The position numbers and the translations under genes are program-made. 64,000 nucleotides of DNA from Shewanella sp. (lineage in GTDB: Bacteria > Pseudomonadota > Gammaproteobacteria > Enterobacterales > Shewanellaceae), in contig NZ_JABSSM010000019.1 in assembly GCF_013214165.1 (NCBI RefSeq), positions 62,001 through 126,000 of the forward strand, written 5' to 3'. Shown piece by piece: positions 51,482-60,397 of this stretch (position 1 is the first letter of the stretch; each line of letters opens with the position of its first letter). The notes beneath the pieces were generated by a model. That model was given only the letters and a program-made list of their open reading frames with translations. It was not told the origin of the DNA and did not search any database.

Positions 51482-52377
51482 GTCTGATTAAATGTGAAAA
51501 TCTCAGTAAATCCTACAGCAGTAAACTCGCACTGGATGCGGTCACACTCGAGCTGAAACCCGGAGCACCCATCGCCCTCGTAGGCCCGAATGGTGCGGGC
51601 AAGACCACGCTATTTAGCCTCCTATGCGGCTACCTGCTGCCCAGCCACGGCAAAGTGACCATAATGGGTGAGAAACCCGGCAGCAGGAAATTACTCGGTA
51701 GAGTCTCCTCCTTGCCTCAAGATGCCAGCCTAGATCCCAATCTTAACCTTATCACCCAATTCATCCTGTTTGGCAGCCTGCAGGGATTAACCAAGAGCCA
51801 GGCTAAGGCCGAGGGGCTACGGGTCCTGTCACTGGTGGGACTGAGTGATGTTGTCGAGCAAAAGCCAACCGCATTAAGCCATGGAATGAGTAAGCGTGCA
51901 TCCATAGCTCAAGCCTTAATAGGTTCACCACAGCTGGTGTTACTGGATGAACCCACGGCAGGGCTGGATCCTGTCAATGCCAAGGTGATCCGTGAGCTGG
52001 TCAAATCCCTTTCATCGAATATCACCTTCGTCATTAGCTCACATAACTTAGATGAGTTAGAGAAACTCTGTGATCAGGTGATCTACTTAGATCAGGGGAA
52101 ATTAGGCCAATCTGTTTCTATGCAGGAGAACTTACTCGATGAGTACCTGACAATTTCGATGCAGGAGTGCGACAATCAGGCGTTAATTTCACGAGTTGAA
52201 GCGCTAACAGGAATAAACTCGGTGACTCTTAAACAAGAGAATGAATTTTTAATTCATTACGCAGCCAGTGAGATAAAAGATATAGAGGTGCAGCTATTTA
52301 CCCTATTCACCCGTCACGGCTGGAGGTACAAGGCGATTCTCAAGGGACGTACTCTGGAAGACAAACTCTTCTCTTAA
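51478..52377 (+). CDS. ABC transporter ATP-binding protein
   Basis: 299 residues. Walker A GPNGAGKTT (about 36-44), Q-loop SLPQDAS, signature LSHGMSKR (about 132), Walker B LVLLDEPTAGLDP (about 154) and switch histidine VISSHNLDEL. The signature is LSHGM rather than LSGGQ, a tolerated variation in this exporter group. The C-terminal 80 residues are the small extra domain common in CcmA/NosF-type ATPases. Confidence 0.92.
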   Translation: MSLIKCENLSKSYSSKLALDAVTLELKPGAPIALVGPNGAGKTTLFSLLCGYLLPSHGKVTIMGEKPGSRKLLGRVSSLPQDASLDPNLNLITQFILFGSLQGLTKSQAKAEGLRVLSLVGLSDVVEQKPTALSHGMSKRASIAQALIGSPQLVLLDEPTAGLDPVNAKVIRELVKSLSSNITFVISSHNLDELEKLCDQVIYLDQGKLGQSVSMQENLLDEYLTISMQECDNQALISRVEALTGINSVTLKQENEFLIHYAASEIKDIEVQLFTLFTRHGWRYKAILKGRTLEDKLFS

Positions 52378-52402
52378 GCTAATACTTATCTCTATCAATC
52401 AC

Positions 52403-52429
52403 AGGGCGCCCATGAGGCGCCCTTCTTTT
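52403..52429 (+). terminator. Terminator after the ABC exporter
   Basis: AGGGCGCC/GGCGCCCT stem (8 bp, CATGA loop) followed by TCTTTT. Confidence 0.85.
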
Positions 52430-52451
52430 ATCTGCAGCTTATCTTAGTCCC

Positions 52452-52484
52452 TGTTATTGTTATTGTTATTGTTATTGTTATTGT
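52452..52484. repeat. TGTTAT tandem repeat, 5.5 units
   Basis: Thirty-three bases of perfect hexamer repeat in the 476-bp gene-poor gap between the ABC exporter terminator and the cold-shock gene. A 67-codon plus-strand frame at 52603-52806 in this gap has no recognisable features. Confidence 0.9.
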
Positions 52485-52830
52485 CAATCTATGCAGTTCC
52501 AGTCCAAGACTTATCGCCATAGGTATTATACCATTCCGAGTAAGTATCTGTTCATTCAGCGGCAGTTCAAAGCACTGTAGGTCAAGGAGGGAATGCCTTA
52601 TTTTGTACGGAACAAAATTGACCATGAGTCGTATATCGAGAACATATAGCGGCATAAAGCACTTTGCTTTAAAGAGAGAGATTTATAGAAGCTGCTTGTT
52701 TATCGGGAGAAATGAAGCTGGGGATTGGGCGTCAGGAGTGCCCCTTGGCCGGCTCACTAATGCTATGCGCAATGAGAGTTCCAGAAAGCCTAACACTTTG
52801 AGTTAAATTATCATTTTCTAAATTTCAGAC

Positions 52831-52861
52831 AAAAAAAGAGCCGCGATAAATCGCAGCTCTT
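52831..52861 (-). terminator. Terminator of the cold-shock gene
   Basis: On the minus strand AAGAGCTGCGA/TCGCGGCTCTT (one U-G pair in RNA) is followed by TTTTT. Confidence 0.85.
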
Positions 52862-52905
52862 AAAAATTCTTTTGGATTAGCTAAGTGCTAATCGAAAGTC
52901 CAAAC

Positions 52906-53112
52906 CTAAACGATAGTTACGTTTTCAGCTTGTGGACCTTTCTGACCTTGAGTCACAGTGAATTGAACTTTCTGACCTTCGTCAAGAGTTTTGAAACCGT
53001 CTGATTGAATCGCACGGAAGTGAACGAAGACGTCTGGACCAGACTCTTGCTCGATAAATCCAAAACCTTTGTCAGAGTTGAACCACTTAACAACGCCAGT
53101 AACTTGAGACAT
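52906..53112 (-). CDS. CspA-family cold-shock protein
   Basis: 68-residue OB-fold RNA/DNA chaperone. It has [15 protein letters not shown] with RNP1 (KGFGFIE), and VFVHF as RNP2; the end PQAENVTIV is typical. About 300 bp of gene-free sequence lies upstream (53113-53412), consistent with a long 5' UTR as in cspA mRNAs, though the structure cannot be judged by eye. Confidence 0.95.
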   Translation of the reverse strand: MSQVTGVVKWFNSDKGFGFIEQESGPDVFVHFRAIQSDGFKTLDEGQKVQFTVTQGQKGPQAENVTIV

Positions 53113-53412
53113 GATATAAATCCTGTAACTAAATATAAAAATAAAGCCAAAACGGCAGTAAAGCTGAAAATGCCGGTATTACTTATGTTAACAGGACGAA
53201 CGGATCGCATTGATACATAAAAATAAGTCCAACCTTCAAGCTGCGTTTACTATAAATCATTCTCAGCCTATGTCAACAATCAAACACAATAAGTCAGTCT
53301 AATTTCGCTTTATTTTCTCGCGCTTGTTCAAACTGTCGTTAGTCATAGATGATGTAAAAACACTAAAAACAAACGCTTGATTAATTTTTAACCAATCATA
53401 TCGATTTAAAAA

Positions 53413-54216
53413 TTACATGGCATTAAAAACTTCGATTTTAAAATCGAGTTCACACTTGAGGCCTTGGCTAATCATGTGGGCTTTTTGCTGCTGAGTTAAC
53501 TTCCAGCTATAGGGGGTCATATTAAGAAAATGAGTGATATCCACTTCATCGTTCAACACCAGCTCGGCCTCTAAGTTTTCTCTATGAACTAATTCGAAGC
53601 CCTGGATATGGCTACTCTCACTAATATGGTGTTTAGGCGCCTCGTAGATGAGTTCTTTCAGGGCAAAGTGATGATGCTTGCCAGCAGATACCGTAATGAG
53701 CGTACCGCCCTGTTTAATGACCCGTCTCAGCTCCTCGTCCAATGAGGGGGCGTATATGCGTAACATGAAATCGAACTGCTCATTTTCAAATGGCATTTCA
53801 AACGCACTGGCCACACAGAAACTCATGTCTTTATATCTCTTAGAGGCATATTTTAATGCTGACTTAGAGATATCCAGCCCTTGCAGGTCCAACTCAGGCA
53901 AACTTTCAAACAAGCGGTGACTATAATAGCCTTCTCCACAGCCGACATCTAAACCCAGCTTAGCGCCCGGACAATGGCGCTTGGCGAGAGCATTCACCCT
54001 GTCACTGAGCAGCTGATAATGACCCTGATTAAGAAACTCTCTCCTGGCGAACATCATCTCTTTATTATCGCCAGGATCTTTAGAGTGCTTGTTCTGCACC
54101 GGCAACAGATTGACGTAGCCCTCTTTAGCACAATCAAATCTATGATTATTGGAGCAGGACCAGGTCTTCTGTTGAAGCATTAAAGGGGTTTTACAGATGG
54201 GGCAAACGTATTTCAT
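53413..54216 (-). CDS. rlmA: 23S rRNA guanine-N1 methyltransferase RlmA
   Basis: Methylates G745 of 23S rRNA in E. coli (family knowledge). 267 residues from MKYVCPICKTPL. The N-terminal zinc finger uses Cys5, Cys8, a third Cys in WSCSNNH and the following His. The SAM-binding motif LGLDVGCGEGYYS is near residue 88. The conserved DPGDNKEMMFARREFLNQGHY segment links them. A longer frame to 54249 overlaps the preceding gene and adds only 11 unsupported residues. Confidence 0.92.
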   Translation of the reverse strand: MKYVCPICKTPLMLQQKTWSCSNNHRFDCAKEGYVNLLPVQNKHSKDPGDNKEMMFARREFLNQGHYQLLSDRVNALAKRHCPGAKLGLDVGCGEGYYSHRLFESLPELDLQGLDISKSALKYASKRYKDMSFCVASAFEMPFENEQFDFMLRIYAPSLDEELRRVIKQGGTLITVSAGKHHHFALKELIYEAPKHHISESSHIQGFELVHRENLEAELVLNDEVDITHFLNMTPYSWKLTQQQKAHMISQGLKCELDFKIEVFNAM

Positions 54217-54238
54217 TTTTAATCCAATGGTCCTAGGG

Positions 54239-55054
54239 TTACTCTTCATCCAAAATGAGCTCTTGTATCATTTCATTGATGGCAGGAGTCGAAAGCAGGC
54301 GATAATACTCTAATTTACGTGCCTGAACATCATTCGTTAATTGCTGATTCGCGGCATCTTGCCAATTTGGCCGTTCCACAGATTGATTGAAACTCCGCGA
54401 TAACCACTGCTTCTTGCGGGACAGTTGCGCATCTAGCTTAGAGACTTCGACACTGACATCCGGGTGCCTTAGCACGAGTTCACTACAGCCAAAGCGAGCA
54501 AGCTCGCTTCTGACATTTTCCAGCTCGGATAGCTCGAGTAAGATTTGCCCGGTAGTAAAATCATAAGCCAGCTCTCTCGCCACCAAAGCTCTCGCCTGAA
54601 CTAACTCTCTGGGCCCATGAAACAGGCGCAAATCCTCCTCGAGCGCCACTATTTGCCACATAGTAGGAGCGGCTATGCTGAAATCGGCATTGGCATTGGT
54701 TGTGCAGTCTATATTAATAGCCAGTCCCGACCTCAACTGTTGTCCACACAAGGTAGGAGAAACGCCTAATCCAGAAAATAAGCGCCAACCTTGCCCTACC
54801 CCTCTTGAGAGGCTACTGGTGTCAGGCTTGGTTCGCATCATCTGTGATCCGCACTTAAGCGATAAAAATGGATGCAATCTGAATAACACAGATACTGATG
54901 CAGGACCGACTTCGACTAAGATAAACTCACCGACATGACCACTGATGGCCTGTAGCAAGCCAAAATCACTGATAGCTTCATTAAGATGTATGTTAAGCGT
55001 CGACCCATGATCAAAAGTAAGGATTTCAGGCTGCGTTAGCAGGGGTTCAAACAT
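54239..55054 (-). CDS. Uncharacterised cytoplasmic protein
   Basis: 271 residues, no signal peptide or membrane segment, and not recognised. The N-terminal two thirds look mixed alpha/beta (EFILVEVGPASVSVLFRL). The C-terminal third is helical and charged (LDAQLSRKKQWLSRSFNQ, VQARKLEYYRLL) and may form a coiled coil. It lies 22 bp before rlmA in the same direction, so it may be co-transcribed and RNA-related. That link is context only. Confidence 0.6.
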   Translation of the reverse strand: MFEPLLTQPEILTFDHGSTLNIHLNEAISDFGLLQAISGHVGEFILVEVGPASVSVLFRLHPFLSLKCGSQMMRTKPDTSSLSRGVGQGWRLFSGLGVSPTLCGQQLRSGLAINIDCTTNANADFSIAAPTMWQIVALEEDLRLFHGPRELVQARALVARELAYDFTTGQILLELSELENVRSELARFGCSELVLRHPDVSVEVSKLDAQLSRKKQWLSRSFNQSVERPNWQDAANQQLTNDVQARKLEYYRLLSTPAINEMIQELILDEE

Positions 55055-55659
55055 GACTATTCTACCTCCGGTTAAGCAAGGATTGTACCTTGCTTCTATT
55101 TACAGCACCAGTGGGGGTAAACAATTAAAAACAAACAGAATAATCTAGTTCAATAGCAGAGGTCAATCACTGGGGATCGGTGCTCACTCAGCATCTTATA
55201 AAGTGAAGCCAGATAAAAAGCCCTATGACACGGAAGATCTCTCTTCCTTTTAATGCCCAAGTTCAAGCATCATCCCATGCTATAAATGACAAACGGTCGT
55301 TATATTAATATCAAACACAAACCACAGGTTCTTCAGGAAACGATGATGAGGCTGTAAACACAAACTGCTGTTTTAAACAGTATGTTTAAACAAACAAATA
55401 AATAAATAAAGTGTGATGCGTACCATGATGCACATTTGCATCAACCTCCAAAGCCTTAAGCGCTCATGAAGCTTTTAAGACATTTCCCATATCCCTATGG
55501 GTCAGCGGAAGGAATACCAAATGTTGTAGGCCATCTAGGCTCTGCGAAGCTCGCAGCCGCATCTACACTTAGTTGCTATTTTCTTCGATTTGGATTAATT
55601 GTTGAGCTAGCAATGAATAAAGTAACGATGGATGCCCATGTTTTTGTTCATATCCAATA
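55055..55659. other. Gene-poor left flank of the Rhs block
   Basis: I see no gene here that I can support. Around 55375-55410 there is low-complexity AAACAAACAAATAAATAAATAAA. A 64-codon frame at 55466-55660 has no known features and abuts the integrase stub, so it is probably junction sequence left by a deletion. Confidence 0.4.
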
Positions 55660-55662
55660 GAG

Positions 55663-55743
55663 GTATGATTTCTCTGTCCTGACCCTATAGCCACGTAATC
55701 GAATGTCTTGTCGAATAGCGTCTACAAATGGACTTGAGGACAT
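55663..55743 (-). pseudogene. Integron/tyrosine integrase N-terminal stub
   Basis: Behind a good ribosome-binding site (AAGGGAG) the minus strand reads SPFVDAIRQDIRLRGYRVRT, then EKSYLYWI, then a stop. This matches the start of integron IntI-type and related tyrosine recombinases (SPFLxxIRxxIRxxGYSxRTEKTYxxWI). All of the catalytic domain is missing. On the upstream side GGGGCTA/TAGCCCC (55779-55798) forms a 7-bp hairpin. Confidence 0.65.
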
Positions 55744-56011
55744 AATGTTCTCCCTTGCCGTCTGACTGTGTTTATACAGGGGCTATCCACTTAGCCCCGT
55801 TTAATCTGGCCACCCACAATAAATCAACAATTTAACGCTGCAATAACGAGCTTTCAGTTCAACGTACAACAAAGCACAGTGATTACCGATATGGCTGCAA
55901 CTTCTGTCCATTACATCGTCGAACTGGGAATTTCTAGCTAAAATATCGATTTTCAGGCAAGGCTGGTTAACTCAAGCTGTTTAAGTGGAAATAATTGTAA
56001 AGGAGGGAAAA

Positions 56012-56611
56012 TCAGCTAATGACTATCTTGAAAAACACCGCAGCCATCTTCCAGGTACTTGCAGCACTTAGCAAAATGACGACGTCTTTTCTGTAGGTGG
56101 TCGCAGTAATTTGTAAGCTCTTTGTTTCAGTGCTTTTCAAAGCAGTTGCCAACAGGACCATGAAATAGTTACCAAAGTCAGAGGTCATTTTTATCCAGTT
56201 ACCTGATGAGATACTCAACCTATTGAGTATCTTAGACGAACTTTCATTGCCCATGAAGGGAAAGCCATACAAGTCAAAACCGCAGCTTCATCTAACAGTG
56301 CTTGACTCTTAAAAAGGAAATAGGTGAAACGCCCCTCCCAGAAACGACCGGTACACTTATCTTCTTTGTTGGCTTTTATAGCAATCGGCTCATTTAAGCA
56401 TCTCAACTCTTTTGAAAGCGTTAGCAAGATATATCGCTTAATCGACTTCTGTATTAAGTAACTGAGATTCAACCCAATCTCGTCGATGCTCATAGGATTG
56501 ACCCGTATTAGGATCGACTCCTGTTAGCCAAGCTTTGCGAACACATCTTGAGACTGCGTGGTACCACGGCGTATCTTCAATACTAATCTGAGTTCTTCGG
56601 GGACGGGGCAT
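56012..56611 (-). pseudogene. REP-associated (Y1/IS200-like) tyrosine transposase, decayed
   Basis: An AGGAGG site precedes MPRPRRTQISIEDTPWYHAV, SRCVRKAWL and SYEHRRDWVESQLL, a typical REP-transposase N-terminus, which then stops. In other frames come GRFWEGRF and KSQALLDEAAVLTCMAF, the conserved middle, and finally the helical tail LNRLSISSGNWIK. The catalytic region between has been shifted out of frame. It sits against the truncated 5' end of the Rhs gene and may have caused the truncation. Confidence 0.75.
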
Positions 56612-56686
56612 AACAACCTCCTACTTCTACTAATAACCAAAGCTTAGTAGGAGGATATAAAACGTACAATTAACTCTGGGTGGCTC

Positions 56687-59198
56687 TATTTACATGCCAC
56701 CACTGTGGCAGGCAACAGCTACGGCATCGGCTTTGATTATGATGGCTATGGCCGCCTCTCTAAAACCACCTACCCTAATAGTCTCGTTAAAGTTATCAAT
56801 CACTATAACAGTTATGGTTATCTTTATAAGCGAACAGACAATGCCTCTGGACTCGCTTATCAGACCATCCATCACATGAATGCTCGAGGTCAAGTTACGG
56901 ATGAAAGATACGGTAATGGTGCACAAGAAAAGCTAACTTATACGCCTGATTTAGGGTTGATTGACAGCATGACGCTGACCAAAGGCAGCACGCTGCATAA
57001 GCTAGAATATGACTTTGATGAGGTAGGAAACCTTGCTTGGCGTCAACACCAGTTGAGTAGCGCCCCCGCAACTTTTGCTGAAACCTATGTTTATGATGAC
57101 TTGTATCGACTATATGACAGAACGATTACTGTCAGTAGTGGCGGAAGCACCTTGCCCGTCGATTTCAAATCAAGCCAACATACTCGCTATGATGACTGGG
57201 GGAATATTACCTCTAAAACAGGTACTGGCACTTATCAATATGATGAAAACAATCCATATCGGTTAAGCAATATCTGTGAAGGGGACAGTTGTAGCGCGAG
57301 CACCATGCCGCTACGGCTCAGTGTCCGGCAGGCTATAGTGAAAATAGTAATACTGGTAACTGTGAAAAGTGGACCTACGCAGGTAATGCCACTCTGAGCG
57401 TTCAATATACCTGTCCCTCTAATTACTCCCTCGTCGGTAACATGTGCAACTTTGATTTCTCCTATGGTGGGGGTGGCGCAAGTTCATTTGCGGCTATTGG
57501 AGGCGGCGGACCGTCTGACTGTATTGGCGGTTCATGCCCCATTCCGGCGACAGCGACTTTTGTTTATACCTGCCCAAGTGGTTACACAGTCTCAGGCTCA
57601 GGCTGTTATACAGTGAGTACGGCATCAGCGACATATCAGTGTCCAGCCGGGTATACCTTATCAGGGCAAACCTGCACATCCTCAGCGCAGACCCGATATA
57701 GCATGAGCTATGATGCTAGAGGTAACATCATTAATGATGGCAATCGCAGCTTTAGTTATACCTCCTCGGATCTAATTGACACGATTAGCCAAGGCAACGA
57801 GTCCAGTCACTTTAAGTATGACGTCAACCGTAACCGCTTCGAGCGTTATGACGTGAAAAGAGAGAATAACGTCAATGCCTACTACACCACCTATTATGTG
57901 GATGGTTTATACGAAAAGGTGGTGCGAACTGGCGGCGGTCAAGCATCACTCACCGAAGAGAAACTGTATGTAGGCAATGTGGTTATTACTCACCGCAGCA
58001 ATAACAGCAGTGACATTTACTATCTACATACAGACCATCAAGGCTCGACGACAACGGTCACCAACTCCGCAGGTAGCGTAGTGCAGCAGTTTACTTATGA
58101 CCCATGGGGTAAGCAGATAGCCGCCTATACCAGCTCAGTGCTTAATGGCTTTACTTCACCGTCATCCAGCAAAGGTTATACCGACCATGAGAGTGTAGCG
58201 CATATGGATATTATCCATATGAATGGTCGAATTTATGATGCCAATATAGGCCGCTTTTTACAGGCAGATCCAAATATTCAAGCGCCGAATAATTTACAAA
58301 ATTACAACCGGTATGCCTATGTACTCAACAACCCAATGAGCTATACCGACCCCAGTGGGTTTTTCTTCGATAAGCTTTGGAGTGCAATTAAAAAGTATTG
58401 GAAGCCGATAGTGGCAATCGTTGCAACTGTGGTGACCTATGGTGCCGCATCTGGCTGGGTTGCTAGTTGGGGGCGACTTGGGGAACCGCAGCAACCGCAA
58501 CATCTGCAGCCACATTAACAACTACAGGGGCTATTGCAACGGGTGCGTTGGCGGGAGCTGCTGGGGGCTTTGTTGGCGGAGCATTGACCACTGGAAGTAT
58601 AAATGGAGCGTTTCGAGGCGCACTCGCAGGGGCAATTGCTGGCACCGCAGGTGGATATGCTAATTTTGGTAGTGTGGCAGGTTTGGGGGATGCGACAGCT
58701 AGAATTGGAGTTTCTGCTTTAGGTGGTTGTGCTGCCGGTAAAGCATCGGGTAGTTCGTGTAGTAAAGGTGCGAAAATAGCTGCAATAGCACAGGCTTTGA
58801 CTATGGGGGCGGAAGCTATTTATAAATATGGAAGTCAGAGAATTAGTAAAAGAACAGGGAAACCATACAATGATACAGGTGAAGTTCATGTTGAACTTAA
58901 AGACTATAGCGATACTGGTAAACAAGTCGATATTGTTAATACAGATTATTGGGGGATGTCAGATCAAGCTGGTGTTATGAAAGACCTTGGCAAAAAATGG
59001 TATGTAGATGCATTTGCTGAATTTCATGATGGATTACATGATACTTTTGCTAGCGTACTTGGTAAAGGAGATGTCATTACTAATAATCCAGTAAGTTTAG
59101 TAGCGACAATGCCTCATTCCTATGGTTTGACGTTATTAGCCGCATCAAGGCCGTATAACTACGCTTACACAAGTTTTGAGTTGATGAATGAAAAATAG
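56687..59198 (+). pseudogene. Rhs/YD-repeat polymorphic toxin gene, 5'-truncated with two frameshifts
   Basis: Three frames add up to one Rhs protein. Frame 1 (to about 57300) has YD repeats (FDYDGYGRLSKTTYPN, YDFDEVGNLAWRQ). Frame 2 (about 57296-58480) has a Cys-rich insert, more YD repeats, HTDHQGSTTTVT, the core GRIYDANIGRFLQADP and YVLNNPMSYTDPSGFF, then a hydrophobic segment. Frame 3 (58467-59198) is a Gly/Ala-rich region and a C-terminal tip with DAFAEFHDGLHD. The second shift is in a run of five G at 58469-58473; one added G restores the frame. The whole N-terminal half is absent. Confidence 0.85.
57310..57690 (+). other. Cys-rich CPxGY repeat insert within the Rhs shell
   Basis: Inside the YD-repeat region lie four copies of a C-P-(A/S)-(G/N)-Y-x5-9-C unit: CPAGYSENSNTGNC, CPSNYSLVGNMC, CPSGYTVSGSGC and CPAGYTLSGQTC. 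They are spaced by 20-35 residues with a Gly-rich stretch between the second and third. It interrupts the beta-cage sequence and looks like disulphide-linked loops. Confidence 0.7.
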
Positions 59199-59208
59199 GG
59201 GCATTAAA

Positions 59209-59598
59209 ATGAATTATTATAATTCGAGCTTTATTTATATTTTACTATTTTTGGGCTTATGTGGATGTGTGGTTGGCCATGATGATTATAAAAGGTATTT
59301 AAATATGTATATAGGAAAGAATATAAAGCATCAATTGCCTTTTGAATCATCAAAATCTGGACAGCTTATAAGGTCTGATTACCTGTTAGGCGGTGAAGGG
59401 TTGACTCATACTTCAGTTGAATATGGCGGTATATTAAGGTATCACTTTAGCGGTCAGGAAGTTTTACCAAACTATAGCATTAAAGAATATGTTGGAAAGT
59501 GCCTTATTTATTATGATGTTGAAGCTAATACATACATCATAAAAAGTTGGGGCTTTGATGACGGCGGTAACCCCCTAAGTTGTAGAACGTGGCCATAG
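59209..59598 (+). CDS. Lipoprotein paired with the Rhs C-terminal tip (candidate immunity protein A)
   Basis: 129 residues. A lipoprotein signal (IYILLFLGLCGC, Cys19 or so) is followed by VGHDDYKRY. The mature part ends GKCLIYYDVEANTYIIKSWGF, then GGNPLSCRTWP. It starts 10 bp after the Rhs stop with AGGGGC upstream; an earlier ATG at 59188 overlaps the Rhs end. It is a close paralogue of the lipoprotein at 59860. Location directly after an Rhs tip is the usual place for an immunity gene. Function is inferred from position. Confidence 0.7.
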   Translation: MNYYNSSFIYILLFLGLCGCVVGHDDYKRYLNMYIGKNIKHQLPFESSKSGQLIRSDYLLGGEGLTHTSVEYGGILRYHFSGQEVLPNYSIKEYVGKCLIYYDVEANTYIIKSWGFDDGGNPLSCRTWP

Positions 59599-59613
59599 CA
59601 CTAAAGATGCCAT
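59576..59613 (+). repeat. 38-bp module-boundary repeat, copy 1
   Basis: Identical to 60224-60261. It begins TAAGTTGTAGAACGTGG and ends ACTAAAGATGCCAT. It spans the last codons of one lipoprotein gene (SCRTWP-stop) and the first codons of the following toxin-tip remnant. Confidence 0.95.
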
Positions 59614-59863
59614 TGCGAATGGTGCAGATATACCTCTTTCATCTGATCAATCTGCTTTTATGCGAACTGTAGCAAAAGGACCTTATATGGATGCATTTGG
59701 TGAGTTTCATGATGGTTTGCATGATTACAGCTTTATACCTGACGACCAATTTTCATTAGTTGCTACGATGCCAGCTTCCTACGCACTTACTGCCGTCGCT
59801 GCAATGCGGCCATACTCCCATTATTACTATTTGGATTTACTTAATGAAAGGCGGCATCGATGA
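59597..59863 (+). pseudogene. Orphan Rhs C-terminal toxin tip (displaced module)
   Basis: An open frame without its own start, reading STKDAIANGADIPLSSDQSA, then MDAFGEFHDGLHD, LVATMPASYALTAVAAMRPYS and a short tail. It is a clear paralogue of the Rhs tip ending at 59198 (DAFAEFHDGLHD...LVATMPHSYGLTLLAASRPYN). It lacks the Rhs cage and matches the orphan CT arrangement of polymorphic-toxin loci. Its stop overlaps the next lipoprotein start by ATGA. Confidence 0.75.
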
Positions 59864-60246
59864 AATTGACTCGTTTAATAGCTGTTAGCATTGGTTTTGT
59901 TCTATTGTGTAGTTGTGCTGCTGGGCATGAAGATTTCAACAGTTTTAGGAATAAAGACATAGGAACAGTTATTGCGTTTAAAGATGTTTTTAAATTTGAA
60001 AATGCGGGGGAGTTGAAGCGAGCAGACTTTGTTATTACTGGGCAAGGCCTCACTCACATAAGAAAAGATGAGAAAGGTAATTTGATTTACCATTTCAGTG
60101 ATCAAGAAGTTCTTTCTAATGCACCAGAAAAAGAATGGGTGGGTAAGTGTTTGTTTTACTATGTGGTAGACGCTAAAACCGACATTATTAAAGCTTGGGG
60201 ATTCAATGAAGGTGGTAATCCATTAAGTTGTAGAACGTGGCCATAG
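59860..60246 (+). CDS. Lipoprotein paired with the orphan Rhs tip (candidate immunity protein B)
   Basis: 128 residues with a lipoprotein signal (FVLLCSC, Cys19), then AAGHEDFNSF. The conserved middle GQGLTHIRKDEKGNLIYHFSDQEVL and end GGNPLSCRTWP match lipoprotein A, with the N-terminal region most divergent. The start overlaps the orphan tip by 4 bp, so tip and partner were translated as a coupled pair before displacement. Confidence 0.7.
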   Translation: MKLTRLIAVSIGFVLLCSCAAGHEDFNSFRNKDIGTVIAFKDVFKFENAGELKRADFVITGQGLTHIRKDEKGNLIYHFSDQEVLSNAPEKEWVGKCLFYYVVDAKTDIIKAWGFNEGGNPLSCRTWP

Positions 60247-60261
60247 CACTAAAGATGCCAT
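60224..60261 (+). repeat. 38-bp module-boundary repeat, copy 2
   Basis: Identical to 59576-59613. Here the tip-side frame continues only a few codons (HSTKDAI) before unrelated sequence, suggesting a third module that was deleted. Confidence 0.95.
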
Positions 60262-60397
60262 CAAGTTACGACTTCAACGGCTATGCACTTCGAGGTTTAA
60301 GTGCTGCCAGTTTTTATCTATGCCGACATTGCTTGATGGGCAGCTATATCTCAGTGGTGTGGTGCAGTGATAAGCTCTAATACGGCAGGAGTAGCCT

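Noticed and set aside
52603-52806. 67-codon plus-strand frame between the ABC exporter and the cold-shock gene
   Set aside because: No ribosome-binding site, no known features and no operon partner.
55760-56011. Integron attC sites right of the integrase stub
   Set aside because: No convincing paired core sites (RYYYAAC / GTTRRRY) around an imperfect palindrome were found; only a short GGGGCTA hairpin is present.
56687-59198. Rhs region considered as two separate intact genes
   Set aside because: Frames continue one another without start signals and together form a single YD-repeat core plus tip.
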